DNA of 33,487 nt from Mycolicibacterium porcinum (GTDB taxonomy: Bacteria > Actinomycetota > Actinomycetes > Mycobacteriales > Mycobacteriaceae), in the NCBI GenBank assembly GCA_001942045.1, contig MSTD01000003.1:1-33487 (forward strand), in the 5' to 3' direction. Shown here piece after piece: positions 15,641 to 24,490 of this stretch. The position numbers and the translations under genes are program-made. Below the pieces are notes generated by a model. It had not been told where the DNA came from. It made no database searches and was given only the letters and a program-made list of their open reading frames with translations. How positions within the stretch are numbered: position 1 is the stretch's first letter; each line of letters begins with the position of its first letter.

Positions 15641-17530
15641 ATGACCGCTACCGGAGAAGTCAACGAACGACAGGCCAGGCAGGTCGCCGAGCAGGCGCGG
15701 GAAACGCAGTGGCACCAGCCCAGCTTCGGCAAAGAATTGTTCCTCGGCAGATTGCGGTTGGATCTGGTCCATCCGCACCCGCGGGGTTCGGCCGAGACGA
15801 CGGAGCGGGGCGAGGCATTCCTTTCCACGCTGCGGGAGTTCTGCGAGACACAGATCGACGCCGCGGTCATCGAACGTGACGCCCAGATCCCGGACCAGGT
15901 GATCCGGGGATTGAAGGAACTCGGCGCGTTCGGCATGAAGATCTCCACCGAATACGACGGGCTCGGGCTGTCGCAGGCCTACTACAACAAGGCACTCGCC
16001 CTGGTGGGCTCGGTACACCCGGCGCTCGGAGCACTGCTGTCCGCGCACCAGTCGATCGGGGTACCGCAGCCGGTGTCCATGTTCGGGACCGCCGAGCAGA
16101 AGCGCACCTGGTTGCCCCGGTGCACGCGGGAGATCAGCGCGTTCCTGCTCACCGAACCGGATGTCGGCAGTGACCCGGCCCGGCTGCACGCCACCGCCAC
16201 CCCCGACGGCGACGACTACCTCCTCAACGGCGTCAAACTGTGGACCACCAACGGCGTCATCGCCGACCTGCTGGTGGTGATGGCCCAGGTGCCCGCGGGC
16301 GAAGGACACAAGGGCGGGATCACCGCATTCGTCGTCGAGGCCGATACGCCCGGCATCGTCGTCACCAATCGCAACGCGTTCATGGGTCTCCGCGGGATCG
16401 AGAACGGCCTGACCAAGCTGACCGATGTGCGGGTACCCGCCGCGAACCGGATCGGCAGAGAAGGTGAAGGCCTGAAGATCGCGCTGACCACACTCAACGT
16501 GGGCCGCCTGTCGCTGCCGGCCGTGTGCACCGGAACGTCGAAATGGTGCCTGAAGATCGCCCGGGAATGGTCCAAGGAACGCGTGCAGTGGGGTCGGCCG
16601 GTCGGTGAGCACGACGCGGTGGCCGGCAAGGTGGCGTTCATCGCGGCCACCGCCTACGGCATCGAGTCGATGGTCGAACTGGCCAGTGAGCTCGCCGATG
16701 CCGGCCGCACCGACATCCGGATCGAGGCTGCCCTGGCCAAGCTCTACGGCTCGGAGATGACGTGGCTGATCGCCGATGAGTTGGTGCAGATTCGTGGCGG
16801 CCGTGGCTTCGAGACCGCCGAGTCACTGGCCGCCCGCGGGGAACGCGGTGTGCCCGTCGAGCAGATCCTGCGCGACATGCGGATCAACCGGATCTTCGAA
16901 GGCTCCACCGAGATCATGCATCTGATGCTGGCCCGTGAGGCGGTGGACGCGCACCTCTCGGTGGCCGGAGACATCATCGACCCCGACACCGACCTCAAAC
17001 ACAAGGCGAAGGCGGCCGCTGAGGCCGGCAAGTTCTATGCGCGATGGCTGCCCACCCTGGTCACCGGAAAAGGCCAGTTACCAACGTCCTTCACCGAATT
17101 CGGCCCGCTGGCCGAGCACCTGCGCTATGTCGAGAGGGCCAGCCGCAAACTCGCTCGCAGCTCCTTCTACGCGATGTCGCGGTGGCAGGGCAGGCTGGAG
17201 TACAAGCAACGCTTCCTCGGCCGGATCGTCGATATCGGGGCGGAGTTGTTCGCGATGACTGCGGCCTGCGTCCGGGCCCGCAGCGACGCACCGGACTCCG
17301 CCGTGGCGCTCGCCGACGCGTTCTGCCGTCAATCCCGTGTGCGCGCCGAGCAACTGTTCACCCAGCTCTGGGACAACAGTGACGACCCCGACCGCGCCCT
17401 GGCGCATGACGTTCTCGCCGGCCGCCACACCTGGCTGGAGGACGGGATCATCGACCCCTCCATCGAAGGACCGTGGATCGCCCAGGAGGGCGGCGAGGTA
17501 ACGCGCGACGTGCACCGGACGATCCGCTGA
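15641..17530 (+). CDS. Large acyl-CoA dehydrogenase with C-terminal extension
   Basis: A 629-residue FAD-dependent acyl-CoA dehydrogenase that introduces the alpha,beta double bond of beta-oxidation. The canonical domains span about residues 55-440: SAFLLTEPDVGSDPARL and LWTTNG (FAD/substrate), ERVQWGRPVGEHDAVAGKVA, QIRGGRGFE, and catalytic Glu420 in IFEGSTEI. About 190 further residues form a C-terminal domain as in VLCAD-type enzymes, which are often membrane-associated. The ATG at 15641 has GGAGG 6 nt upstream. It is divergent from the CoA-transferase gene, and its 3' end overlaps the antisense methyltransferase gene by 83 bp. Confidence 0.9.
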   Translation: MTATGEVNERQARQVAEQARETQWHQPSFGKELFLGRLRLDLVHPHPRGSAETTERGEAFLSTLREFCETQIDAAVIERDAQIPDQVIRGLKELGAFGMKISTEYDGLGLSQAYYNKALALVGSVHPALGALLSAHQSIGVPQPVSMFGTAEQKRTWLPRCTREISAFLLTEPDVGSDPARLHATATPDGDDYLLNGVKLWTTNGVIADLLVVMAQVPAGEGHKGGITAFVVEADTPGIVVTNRNAFMGLRGIENGLTKLTDVRVPAANRIGREGEGLKIALTTLNVGRLSLPAVCTGTSKWCLKIAREWSKERVQWGRPVGEHDAVAGKVAFIAATAYGIESMVELASELADAGRTDIRIEAALAKLYGSEMTWLIADELVQIRGGRGFETAESLAARGERGVPVEQILRDMRINRIFEGSTEIMHLMLAREAVDAHLSVAGDIIDPDTDLKHKAKAAAEAGKFYARWLPTLVTGKGQLPTSFTEFGPLAEHLRYVERASRKLARSSFYAMSRWQGRLEYKQRFLGRIVDIGAELFAMTAACVRARSDAPDSAVALADAFCRQSRVRAEQLFTQLWDNSDDPDRALAHDVLAGRHTWLEDGIIDPSIEGPWIAQEGGEVTRDVHRTIR

Positions 17531-18317
17531 ACGGTCTACTCGCGGTGACGAACTGGGAGATTCCACGCACCTGCTGATCGATACCGATCAACCCGGCCTC
17601 GTCGAACAACCTCGGAAGCGTGCCACGATCGAACACCCGTACGCCGCAGATCCTGGCACCGAACTCAAGCGGCTTACGCACCAGGAAGCTCTCGCGACCA
17701 TAGGTCGTCATCACCGCGACCTGCCCGTTCGGCGCGAGCACCCGTACCATCTCACGCAGCACGCCGCTCGGGTCTGGCACCAGATGCAATGCGGCAGAAC
17801 AGAACACCACATCGAAGACGCCGTCGTCGAAGGGCAGCCGGAGAGCATCGGCCCGCATGTAGACCGCGCGGGCATGGCTGTTGTCGCGGACCGCCCGTTC
17901 GATCATCGGTCGCGAGTTGTCCAGCCCGATGGCGAACCCGTCGCCGGTGAGTTTCTCCGCGAAGAAGGCCGTGAAGTTCCCCGGGCCGCACGCCACGTCG
18001 AGCACCCGCTGCGCACCGCCGAGATGTAGTGCAGCGACCGCTCTTTCCCGCTCACTTGCGACCGAGATGCCGTGCAGGCTCAACGCCGCGACCATCACCG
18101 GCCGCCACAGCCGCTCGTAAATGGCGGCCACGAACGGGCTTTGCATCGCGCGTTGCACGAGTGTGTGTCGTTCTGGCGGGCCTGAACCGAGCAGGTCGGT
18201 GTAACCATCGCGATGGTTCATGGTGCGCATCGCTTCTTCACGGATCAACCCGCGCGCCAGCGCAGGTGACCACACCGCATCGGGGTCCATGTCCGCCCCG
18301 GGCTGTTGGACGGTCAT
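17448..18317 (-). CDS. SAM-dependent methyltransferase, UbiE-like fold
   Basis: A 289-residue protein. After an N-terminal helical region (LYERLWRPVMVAALS) it has motif I VLDVACGPGNF at about residues 104-114, GLDNSRPMIERA, DALRLPFDDGVFDVVFC and the LAPNGQVAVMTTYG segment: a class I methyltransferase of Methyltransf_11 type. The substrate is unknown, though lipid and quinone substrates are common for this layout. The last 27 residues or so, after QFVTASR, are basic and low in hydrophobicity and are encoded on the antisense of the acyl-CoA dehydrogenase end; they look like a run-on tail. A TAG lies one frame off at that point. The start ATG 18317 is the first in frame. Confidence 0.8.
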   Translation of the reverse strand: MTVQQPGADMDPDAVWSPALARGLIREEAMRTMNHRDGYTDLLGSGPPERHTLVQRAMQSPFVAAIYERLWRPVMVAALSLHGISVASERERAVAALHLGGAQRVLDVACGPGNFTAFFAEKLTGDGFAIGLDNSRPMIERAVRDNSHARAVYMRADALRLPFDDGVFDVVFCSAALHLVPDPSGVLREMVRVLAPNGQVAVMTTYGRESFLVRKPLEFGARICGVRVFDRGTLPRLFDEAGLIGIDQQVRGISQFVTASRPFSGSSGARRALPRRPPGRSTVLRWRGR

Positions 18318-18408
18318 ACTTCATTCACGCACCGGGGCCGCTCACGGTTCACCAACTCGCGCAGGGAAATCGGGTGAACCCGTCGACCACCTCAATCGTG
18401 TCACCTCC

Positions 18409-18858
18409 ATGGACGTGTCCGAGGCGACGGGTGCCGACCGGCGCGCCACGGTGACAGTGGATCGCCGCGGCGTCATCCAGCAGTGGGGGGATGCCGCGAC
18501 CGAGACGCTGGGCTATACCGCCGACGATGCGCTGGGGCACAGCCTGGACATCGTCATTCCGCCCGCACTTCGCCCGCTGCACTGGTGGGGCTTCGACCGC
18601 GCCATGGAGCGCGGACGCATGGGCCAGGAGACCCTGGGCGTCCCTGCCCTCCGGAAAGACGGACAGCTCGTGGTGGCCCGGGCAATCGTCCGATTGCTCC
18701 CCGGACCACAGGGCCGGACAGACGGCGCGACGGTCACCTTCGTCGGGGTCGGGCCGTCATGGCAATCCGGCGCCTGGCGCGCCGTGCTGGTACCCGTCGA
18801 CGCCGCACGCCGATTCTGGCGGCGATTACGCTATCGCCGCACGGCCCAGCAGAACTAA
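18409..18858 (+). CDS. Single PAS-domain protein
   Basis: A 149-residue protein consisting of one PAS domain (about residues 15-118): VDRRGVIQQWGDAATETLGY, ALGHSLDIVIPPALRPLHW, then a beta-strand block LRKDGQLVVARAIVRLL. A basic C-terminal tail follows (RRFWRRLRYRRTAQ). No kinase, GGDEF or DNA-binding domain is attached, so it would act through a partner or as a small-molecule or redox sensor. The ATG at 18409 begins right at the domain boundary; no strong ribosome site is seen. The next gene follows after 12 bp and might be functionally linked. Confidence 0.75.
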   Translation: MDVSEATGADRRATVTVDRRGVIQQWGDAATETLGYTADDALGHSLDIVIPPALRPLHWWGFDRAMERGRMGQETLGVPALRKDGQLVVARAIVRLLPGPQGRTDGATVTFVGVGPSWQSGAWRAVLVPVDAARRFWRRLRYRRTAQQN

Positions 18859-18870
18859 ACTGAATGGGTT

Positions 18871-19248
18871 ATGACGACCCCGTCGAACGCTCATAGCGGA
18901 TGGGGACAGTGGCCGCATTCGATGGATGCGTTCGATCACCGTCTCACCCGCAGACAGGCACGTCACATGAGCCGGCGGTTCGCCGGGGTCGGTGTGGGCA
19001 TCGCGGCGGCGCGCCTTCGCGAAATCTCCTCGGGCGCACCTGCCGACGATGCTGAACTGGCCCGTGTCGAGTTCGCCTTCGTCGCAGATGAACTCATGCA
19101 CGACGAGCGGCTCGCGAAGCTCGCCCGCGGCAAGCAGCGCTGCACCATGTGGCTCGTGGTCGTCGTGATGAGTTTGATCATGTTCACTTCGCTGCTGTGC
19201 ATGATCGTGCTGATGTTGAGCCTGATGCAGCACTCGGCGCCGTTCTGA
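18871..19248 (+). CDS. Small C-terminally anchored membrane protein
   Basis: A 125-residue protein. Residues 1-88 are hydrophilic and charged, with an ARG/GLU-rich helical stretch; residues about 91-118 form one long hydrophobic, Met-rich segment (WLVVVVMSLIMFTSLLCMIV) that should anchor the C-terminus. The family is not recognised. A possible -10 box TAAACT (18856-18861) overlaps the stop codon of the PAS gene and would give an almost leaderless message at the ATG 18871. It may alternatively be cotranscribed with the PAS gene. Confidence 0.65.
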   Translation: MTTPSNAHSGWGQWPHSMDAFDHRLTRRQARHMSRRFAGVGVGIAAARLREISSGAPADDAELARVEFAFVADELMHDERLAKLARGKQRCTMWLVVVVMSLIMFTSLLCMIVLMLSLMQHSAPF

Positions 19249-19257
19249 GCGTGCCGC

Positions 19258-20712
19258 TCAGTCGAATGCCACGCTGAAGTACTGCGTCTCCTGGAACTCG
19301 TGCAGGCCTTCACGCGCGCCTTCGCGACCGAGACCGCTCTGCTTCATCCCGCCGAACGGGGTCGACGGATCGGACACGATGCCCCGGTTGATACCGACCA
19401 TCCCGGCGTCGAAGGATTCCGCGAGCCGCACCGCGTCCTGCAGTCGCCCGGCGTAAACATAGGCCGCCAAACCATATTCGGTGTCGTTGACCCACCGCAG
19501 GAGATCGTCCTCGTCCTCCCACACCACGACCGGCGCGACGGGCCCGAAGATTTCGTCGGCAAGGATCGCGGCATCCGGGGCAACCCCGGTCAGCAGCGTG
19601 GGCGCGACGAACCAGCCCTCGGCCGGGGTGGGTGCCTGCGCGGCGATCACGGCACCGTCGGCCACCGCGGCATCGATGGCGGCCGTCACTCGCTGGGCGG
19701 CACGCTCACTGACCAGGGGCCCGATCTGGGACGCCGGGTCCGACGCCGGGCCGACCCGCAGTGCCGCCACCTCGGCGGCGAAACCTGCGACGAACTCGTC
19801 GGCGACCGAGGCATGCACGTAGAACCGGTTGGCCGCGGTGCAAGCCTGGCCGCCGCCCCGGAACTTGGCCACCATCGCGCCCGCGATGGCCGCCTTGACG
19901 TCGGCATCAGCCGTCACGACGAACGGGGCGTTGCCGCCGAGTTCCATGCTGGCGTTGACGATCCGGTCGGCGGCCTGCTTGAGCAGGATCCGGCCGACGC
20001 CGGTGGAACCGGTGAAGGACACCTTGCGGACCCGGTCGTCGCTGAGCCAGTTCTCGACCACGGCGGCGGCATCGGTGGTGGGCACCATATTCACCACACC
20101 ATCGGGAACACCTGCGGCCGTGAGGATTCCGGCGATCGCCAAGGCCGTCAGCGGCGTCTCGGCAGCCGGCTTGAGCACCACCGTGCAGCCCGCGGCCAAG
20201 GCCGGGGCGATCTTGCGGGTCGCCATCGCCGCCGGGAAGTTCCACGGCGTCACCAGCGCCGCCACCCCGACCGGCTTGTGGGTGACCAGCGTGCGGGTGC
20301 CGCCCGCGGGACTGATCCCGTAGGCGCCGTCGGTCCGCACCGCCTCCTCGGAGAACCAGCGGAAGAATTCGGCTGCGTAGCCCACCTCGGCGCGGGCATC
20401 GGCCAGAGACTTGCCGTTCTCCGCGCAGATCAGCGCCGCCAGCCGCTCGGTGTCGGCGATCATCAGATCGAACACCCGGCGCAGGATGTCGCTGCGTGTC
20501 CGCGGGCTGGTCCCGGCCCAGTCACCGAACGCCCGGTGCGCGGCGTCGACCGCCGAGCGGGCCTCCGCAACGGTGCCGTCGGCGACCTCGGCGATGGTCA
20601 GACCGGTGGCCGGGTCGTACACCTCGAACGTCGAGGCGGCACCGCGGGCCTGTCCGTCGATCAGGATGCCGTGCTTGGCGTCGAGTTCGGCGATCGCGTT
20701 CTGCGTGTTCAC
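19258..20712 (-). CDS. gabD: Succinate-semialdehyde dehydrogenase
   Basis: A 484-residue aldehyde dehydrogenase. It has the general base Glu257 in MELGGNAPF and nucleophile Cys291 in GQACTAANRF, the standard 34-residue spacing, and the NAD(P)-binding PWNFPAAMATRK and FTGSTGVG motifs. Its position 26 bp after gabT on the same strand supports the second step of GABA breakdown, succinate semialdehyde to succinate. The GTG at 20712 has AAGGAG about 7 nt upstream. It is probably regulated with gabT by the divergent PucR regulator. Confidence 0.9.
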   Translation of the reverse strand: MNTQNAIAELDAKHGILIDGQARGAASTFEVYDPATGLTIAEVADGTVAEARSAVDAAHRAFGDWAGTSPRTRSDILRRVFDLMIADTERLAALICAENGKSLADARAEVGYAAEFFRWFSEEAVRTDGAYGISPAGGTRTLVTHKPVGVAALVTPWNFPAAMATRKIAPALAAGCTVVLKPAAETPLTALAIAGILTAAGVPDGVVNMVPTTDAAAVVENWLSDDRVRKVSFTGSTGVGRILLKQAADRIVNASMELGGNAPFVVTADADVKAAIAGAMVAKFRGGGQACTAANRFYVHASVADEFVAGFAAEVAALRVGPASDPASQIGPLVSERAAQRVTAAIDAAVADGAVIAAQAPTPAEGWFVAPTLLTGVAPDAAILADEIFGPVAPVVVWEDEDDLLRWVNDTEYGLAAYVYAGRLQDAVRLAESFDAGMVGINRGIVSDPSTPFGGMKQSGLGREGAREGLHEFQETQYFSVAFD

Positions 20713-20738
20713 GAGCGTCTCCTTGCGATCGGTGCCAG

Positions 20739-22085
20739 TCAGCGGGTCTCGGCGAAGATGGCGGCCAGGATGTCCAGCCCCTCCTCGAGCAGGTGATCCG
20801 GCATCGACAGCGGCGGCAGGAACCGCAGCACGTTGCCGTAGGTGCCGCAGGTCAGGACCACCAGGCCCTGGGCGTGTGCGGCGGCCGAGACCTGCTTGGC
20901 CAGGTCGGCGTCGGGCTCGGTGGTGCCGGCCTTGACCAGTTCGAGGGCGATCATGGCGCCGCGGCCGCGGACCTCGCCGATCCGGGAATCCTCGGCGGCG
21001 ATCGCCTTGAGCCGGCTGATCATGGTCTTCTCGATCTCCACCGCGCGGGCGAGAAGTCCCTCACGCTCGATGGTGTCGATGACCGCGAGCGCGGCGGCGC
21101 ACGCGATCGGGTTGCCGCCGTAGGTGCCGCCGAGTCCGCCTGCGTGCGGCGCGTCCATGATCTCGGCGCGGCCGGTGACCGCCGACAGCGGCAGGCCGCC
21201 CGCGATGCCCTTGGCGGTGACGATCAGATCCGGCACGACGCCGTCGTGCTCGACCGCGAACATCGCACCGGTGCGGGCGAAGCCCGACTGCACCTCGTCG
21301 GCGACGAAGACCGCACCGTTGGCGGTGCACCAGTTCTGCAGCGCGCGCAGGAATCCCGGTGCGGGGACGATGAATCCGCCCTCGCCCTGGATGGGTTCGA
21401 TCACCACGGCGGCGACGTTGTCGGCGCCGACCTGCTTGTCGATCAGATCGAGCGCGCGAGCGGCCGCGGCAGCGCCGTCGGTCTCGCCGTCACGGAACGG
21501 GAACGAGGTGGGCACCCGGTAGACCTCACCGGCGAACGGCCCGAACCCGTTCTTGTACGGCTGGTTCTTGGCAGTCATCGCCATGGTCAGGTTGGTGCGA
21601 CCGTGGTAGGCGTGGTCGAACACCACGACGGCCTGCCGGCGAGTGTGGGCGCGGGCGATCTTGACGGCGTTCTCGACCGCCTCGGCGCCGGAGTTGAACA
21701 GCACGCTGCGCTTCTCGTGGTCGCCGGGGGTGAGCCGGTTGAGCTCCTCGGCGACGCGCACATAACCCTCGTACGGCGTGACCATGAAACACGTGTGGGT
21801 GAACGCGGCCACCTGTTCGGTGACCGCCTCGACGACGGCGGGCGCGCTGTTGCCGACCGTGGTCACGGCGATGCCGGAGCCGAAGTCGATGAGCTGGTTG
21901 CCATCGGCGTCGACGAGGATTCCGCCGCCCGCCGCGACCACGTAGACGGGCAGGGTGGTCCCCACGCCGCCGGCCACGGCCGCGGTCTTACGTGCCTGCA
22001 TCTCTTGCGAGATCGGGCCCGGAATGGCGGTGACGAGCCGGCGTTCCTGGGTGACGGCGCCACCTGCGATCTCAGCGATGGTCAC
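20739..22085 (-). CDS. gabT: 4-aminobutyrate aminotransferase
   Basis: A 448-residue class III PLP-dependent aminotransferase that transfers the amino group of GABA to 2-oxoglutarate, giving succinate semialdehyde. Lys292 in TAKGIAGGLP forms the PLP Schiff base; FADEV-like VFVADEVQSGFARTG and NSGAEAVENAVKIAR are family motifs. The GTG at 22085 is chosen for AGGAGGA 5 nt upstream; an ATG 45 bp further upstream lacks such support. It is the first gene of gabT-gabD and divergent from the PucR-type regulator, which makes GABA rather than lysine or ornithine the likely substrate. Confidence 0.9.
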   Translation of the reverse strand: MTIAEIAGGAVTQERRLVTAIPGPISQEMQARKTAAVAGGVGTTLPVYVVAAGGGILVDADGNQLIDFGSGIAVTTVGNSAPAVVEAVTEQVAAFTHTCFMVTPYEGYVRVAEELNRLTPGDHEKRSVLFNSGAEAVENAVKIARAHTRRQAVVVFDHAYHGRTNLTMAMTAKNQPYKNGFGPFAGEVYRVPTSFPFRDGETDGAAAAARALDLIDKQVGADNVAAVVIEPIQGEGGFIVPAPGFLRALQNWCTANGAVFVADEVQSGFARTGAMFAVEHDGVVPDLIVTAKGIAGGLPLSAVTGRAEIMDAPHAGGLGGTYGGNPIACAAALAVIDTIEREGLLARAVEIEKTMISRLKAIAAEDSRIGEVRGRGAMIALELVKAGTTEPDADLAKQVSAAAHAQGLVVLTCGTYGNVLRFLPPLSMPDHLLEEGLDILAAIFAETR

Positions 22086-22119
22086 GTGTTCCTCCTGCTG
22101 CTGGCGGTTGGTTGTCCTC

Positions 22120-22148
22120 ACGCTAGGCAACCGCGGGCCTTGCCGTCA
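22120..22148 (-). promoter_or_regulatory. gabT promoter
   Basis: On the minus strand TGACGG (22143-22148) and TAGCGT (22120-22125) are separated by 17 bp. Transcription would start near 22113, about 28 nt before the GTG. The repeated sites at 22155-22195 lie directly upstream of the -35 box, as expected for an activator. Confidence 0.45.
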
Positions 22149-22154
22149 GGTCAT

Positions 22155-22195
22155 AACTGCACAAATAGACAGACCGAACTGTGCAAAACTGTCAG
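22155..22195. promoter_or_regulatory. Candidate PucR/GabR operator, 22-bp direct repeat
   Basis: AACTGCACAAA (22155-22165) and AACTGTGCAAA (22177-22187) match at 9 of 11 bases with a 22-bp period, two helical turns. The same bases contain an inverted pair TGCACA (22158-22163) and TGTGCA (22180-22185). The site sits between gabT and the regulator gene and reaches to 2 bp before the regulator ATG, so autoregulation and gabT activation are both possible. Confidence 0.5.
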
Positions 22196-22196
22196 C

Positions 22197-23681
22197 ATGG
22201 TTCTCCTCGGCGACGTCCTGGATGTGAGCACGCTCGGCTTGCTCCCCGTCGAGGTGTGCCATCGCGACGCACCGGTCCGCTGGGTGGCCACGAGCGAGCT
22301 CGCCGATCCGGGGCCGTTCCTCGAAGGCGGCGAGATCCTGCTGACCACCGGCCTGGAAACGGGCTCCTGGGACGACGAGTGGGACGGGTACGTGCGCAGG
22401 CTGGCCGACGCCGGGGTGGCCGCGGTGGGCTTCGCCGTCGGCCTCACCCACGCCGAGACGCCGGCGCCGCTCGCCGATGCCTGCCGAAGGCATCAGGTGA
22501 ACCTGTTCGAGGTGCCGCGCCGCACCACGTTCGTCGCGATCAGCCGACACGTCGCGCATCTGCTCGAGGAACAGGAATCCACCTCGACGCGCGAATCACT
22601 GCAGACACAGCGCAAGCTCATCTCGGCTGCGGCCAAACCGGATCCTGCCGTGGCGGTGATCAGCGCGCTGGCCACCGCACTCGACGGCGCGACGTGTCTG
22701 ATGAATCCGGACGGCCGGGTGGTGACGGGTCCGGTCGGCGCCCGCCGCAAGGATTTCCCGCTGGACGAGGTGGCCGACGACGTCAAACGGTTGCAGGCGC
22801 ACGGATTGCGTTCGGCTGCGGGACAGTCCAATCCGACGCACTCGGTATCAGTGCACCCGATCGGGCTGCGCGGCCGGGCGTCGGCCTACCTGGCGGCGTT
22901 GGTGCCGGCCAGGGCATCGGAAAGTCAGCGCCAGGCGGTGACGACCGCGGTCGCCCTGCTGGGGCTGATCGACGAGCAGGATCGCAGCCGCGCCTCCACC
23001 CGCCAGCACCTGCGCAGCCGCGCCTTGGAGCTGCTCGCCGAAAGCGATGACCGTACAGCACAATTAGTTCTGGAGGTGGACCAGCCTACGGCCGAACTGC
23101 CGAGGCACATCCGCTTCCTGCGGGCTACCGGAGACGCATCCGCCATCGAGAACGCGGCGGCTTCGCTGGACCGGCGCGGCATCCTGGCCGGGGTGTACGC
23201 CGGCGAATTGTGCGCTGTCACCGAACCCGCACAGGCCGAGCCCACCGGAACCGGGCTGGCCGACGACGGATTGCAGGTTGGGGTCGGCAACGCGGTGCCG
23301 ACCAGCGACGGCGCGGCCGGCTATCGTACGGCCGGTTTGGCGCTCGCCCAGGCCACCGACGTGTCCGGGGTGGTGGTCTGGGACCAGGTGATCGACAATG
23401 GCCCCCTCGGGCTGATCGACCCCGAGAAAGCCGTGGCCTTCGCCGAATCCTGGTTGCGCGGGCTCGATTCCGAGCAGCTGGAGATCCTGCGCTGCTTCCT
23501 GCGCCACCACGGCTCGCGGCTCAAGGTCGCCGAGGAGCTCGGACTGCACCGCAACACCGTGCGCAACCGCCTCGCGGCGATCGAGGCAGTGCTGCCCGGC
23601 AGGCTCGACGATCCACAGACCCGGGTGAGCGCGTGGATCGCCCTGCAGTCGGCCCCGGAAAATCCTCAGCCCTTGAAATAG
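22197..23681 (+). CDS. PucR-family transcriptional regulator of gabTD
   Basis: A 494-residue protein. Residues about 1-130 are the PucR N-terminal domain (VSTLGLLPVEVCHRDAPVRWVATSEL start, GEILLTTG), a GAF-like middle follows, and the C-terminus carries the PucR HTH_30 motif: LEILRCFLRHHGSRLKVAEELGLHRNTVRNRL. Such regulators activate amino-acid or purine catabolic genes. Divergent placement before gabT, with repeated sites in between, points to control of GABA catabolism. The ATG 22197 is the first in frame after the operator; no strong ribosome site is seen. Its 3' end overlaps the convergent thioesterase gene by 16 bp. Confidence 0.85.
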   Translation: MVLLGDVLDVSTLGLLPVEVCHRDAPVRWVATSELADPGPFLEGGEILLTTGLETGSWDDEWDGYVRRLADAGVAAVGFAVGLTHAETPAPLADACRRHQVNLFEVPRRTTFVAISRHVAHLLEEQESTSTRESLQTQRKLISAAAKPDPAVAVISALATALDGATCLMNPDGRVVTGPVGARRKDFPLDEVADDVKRLQAHGLRSAAGQSNPTHSVSVHPIGLRGRASAYLAALVPARASESQRQAVTTAVALLGLIDEQDRSRASTRQHLRSRALELLAESDDRTAQLVLEVDQPTAELPRHIRFLRATGDASAIENAAASLDRRGILAGVYAGELCAVTEPAQAEPTGTGLADDGLQVGVGNAVPTSDGAAGYRTAGLALAQATDVSGVVVWDQVIDNGPLGLIDPEKAVAFAESWLRGLDSEQLEILRCFLRHHGSRLKVAEELGLHRNTVRNRLAAIEAVLPGRLDDPQTRVSAWIALQSAPENPQPLK

Positions 23682-24463
23682 ACGATCTGGTGGCTGGTGG
23701 CGAGCAGAGTGGCGTCGCGACCCCAGAGGTGCGCGGTCTGGTCGAAGTAGCCACGCGAAAACCGTTGTGCCCGCGCGGTGGCGAGCACGAAGTCGTCGCC
23801 CTGAACTTTGAGTTGCTCGTCATCGGCATGGAAGTACGTCGTGATCGACACCGTCCCGGCCGGCACGAACTGCCCCTGACGCAGGAACACCCGCGGGTAG
23901 AAGATGTCGCTCACCGCGGCCAGCGCGGCGAAATCCATTGCCCTGGAAGGATTGTTACGCACCCACAGCGTGGTGGTCGACGAGCCGGATTCCGCGCCGT
24001 CGTCAGGCATGGCACCGTCGACGAATCGCATCTCGTAATTGTCGAACCAGACCACGCCGAACGGCGGCGCAGACGCCGCGACGTCCTCGGCAGCCGGGGC
24101 CGGAGGCGGCGCCACCTCCGTGTCGGCCCAGGTGTCGCGCCGCAGGCCGAAGATGGCCGTCGCAGTGGTCTTGATGTCGCCGTCCTGGCTCAGTTCGACG
24201 ATCCAGTGCTGGTTCGACCGGTTAGTCTTGACGACCCGCGTCAGAATCTCGAACTCGCCGTCGGCGATCGGCGCCAGATAGTTGACGGTCAGCGCGATCG
24301 GCTGGCCATGTCGTTGCGGATGCAGTTCGACTGCCCGCACCAGAGTGGCGGCGGTGATGCCGCCGAACGGACCGACCATGTTCGCCCACTCGGCGATCGT
24401 GCGACCACGCCACCGATCGTCACCGGCAAGCTTAAGCTCAAGGGCCTTGTCGAAGGGATGCAC
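23666..24463 (-). CDS. Acyl-CoA thioesterase, double hotdog
   Basis: A 265-residue TesB-like protein with two hotdog halves. The first has FGGITAATLVRAVELHPQ and NYLAPIADGEFEI; the second has ALAAVSDIFYPRVFLRQG and TVSITTYFHADDEQL, with ARAQRFSRGYFDQTAHLW near the end. Such enzymes hydrolyse acyl-CoA to acid and CoA. The start is the GTG at 24463, 27 bp after the stop of the acyl-CoA dehydrogenase gene on the same strand, so the two form an operon, probably for a specific acyl-CoA breakdown. Its end overlaps the PucR gene by 16 bp. Confidence 0.85.
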   Translation of the reverse strand: MHPFDKALELKLAGDDRWRGRTIAEWANMVGPFGGITAATLVRAVELHPQRHGQPIALTVNYLAPIADGEFEILTRVVKTNRSNQHWIVELSQDGDIKTTATAIFGLRRDTWADTEVAPPPAPAAEDVAASAPPFGVVWFDNYEMRFVDGAMPDDGAESGSSTTTLWVRNNPSRAMDFAALAAVSDIFYPRVFLRQGQFVPAGTVSITTYFHADDEQLKVQGDDFVLATARAQRFSRGYFDQTAHLWGRDATLLATSHQIVYFKG

Positions 24464-24490
24464 CCGGCCAGCGTACTGACGCCGTGACCC

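Noticed and set aside
19300..20796. Long plus-strand frame opposite gabD
   Set aside because: Shadow frame rich in Arg, Gly and His; gabD on the other strand has all catalytic motifs.
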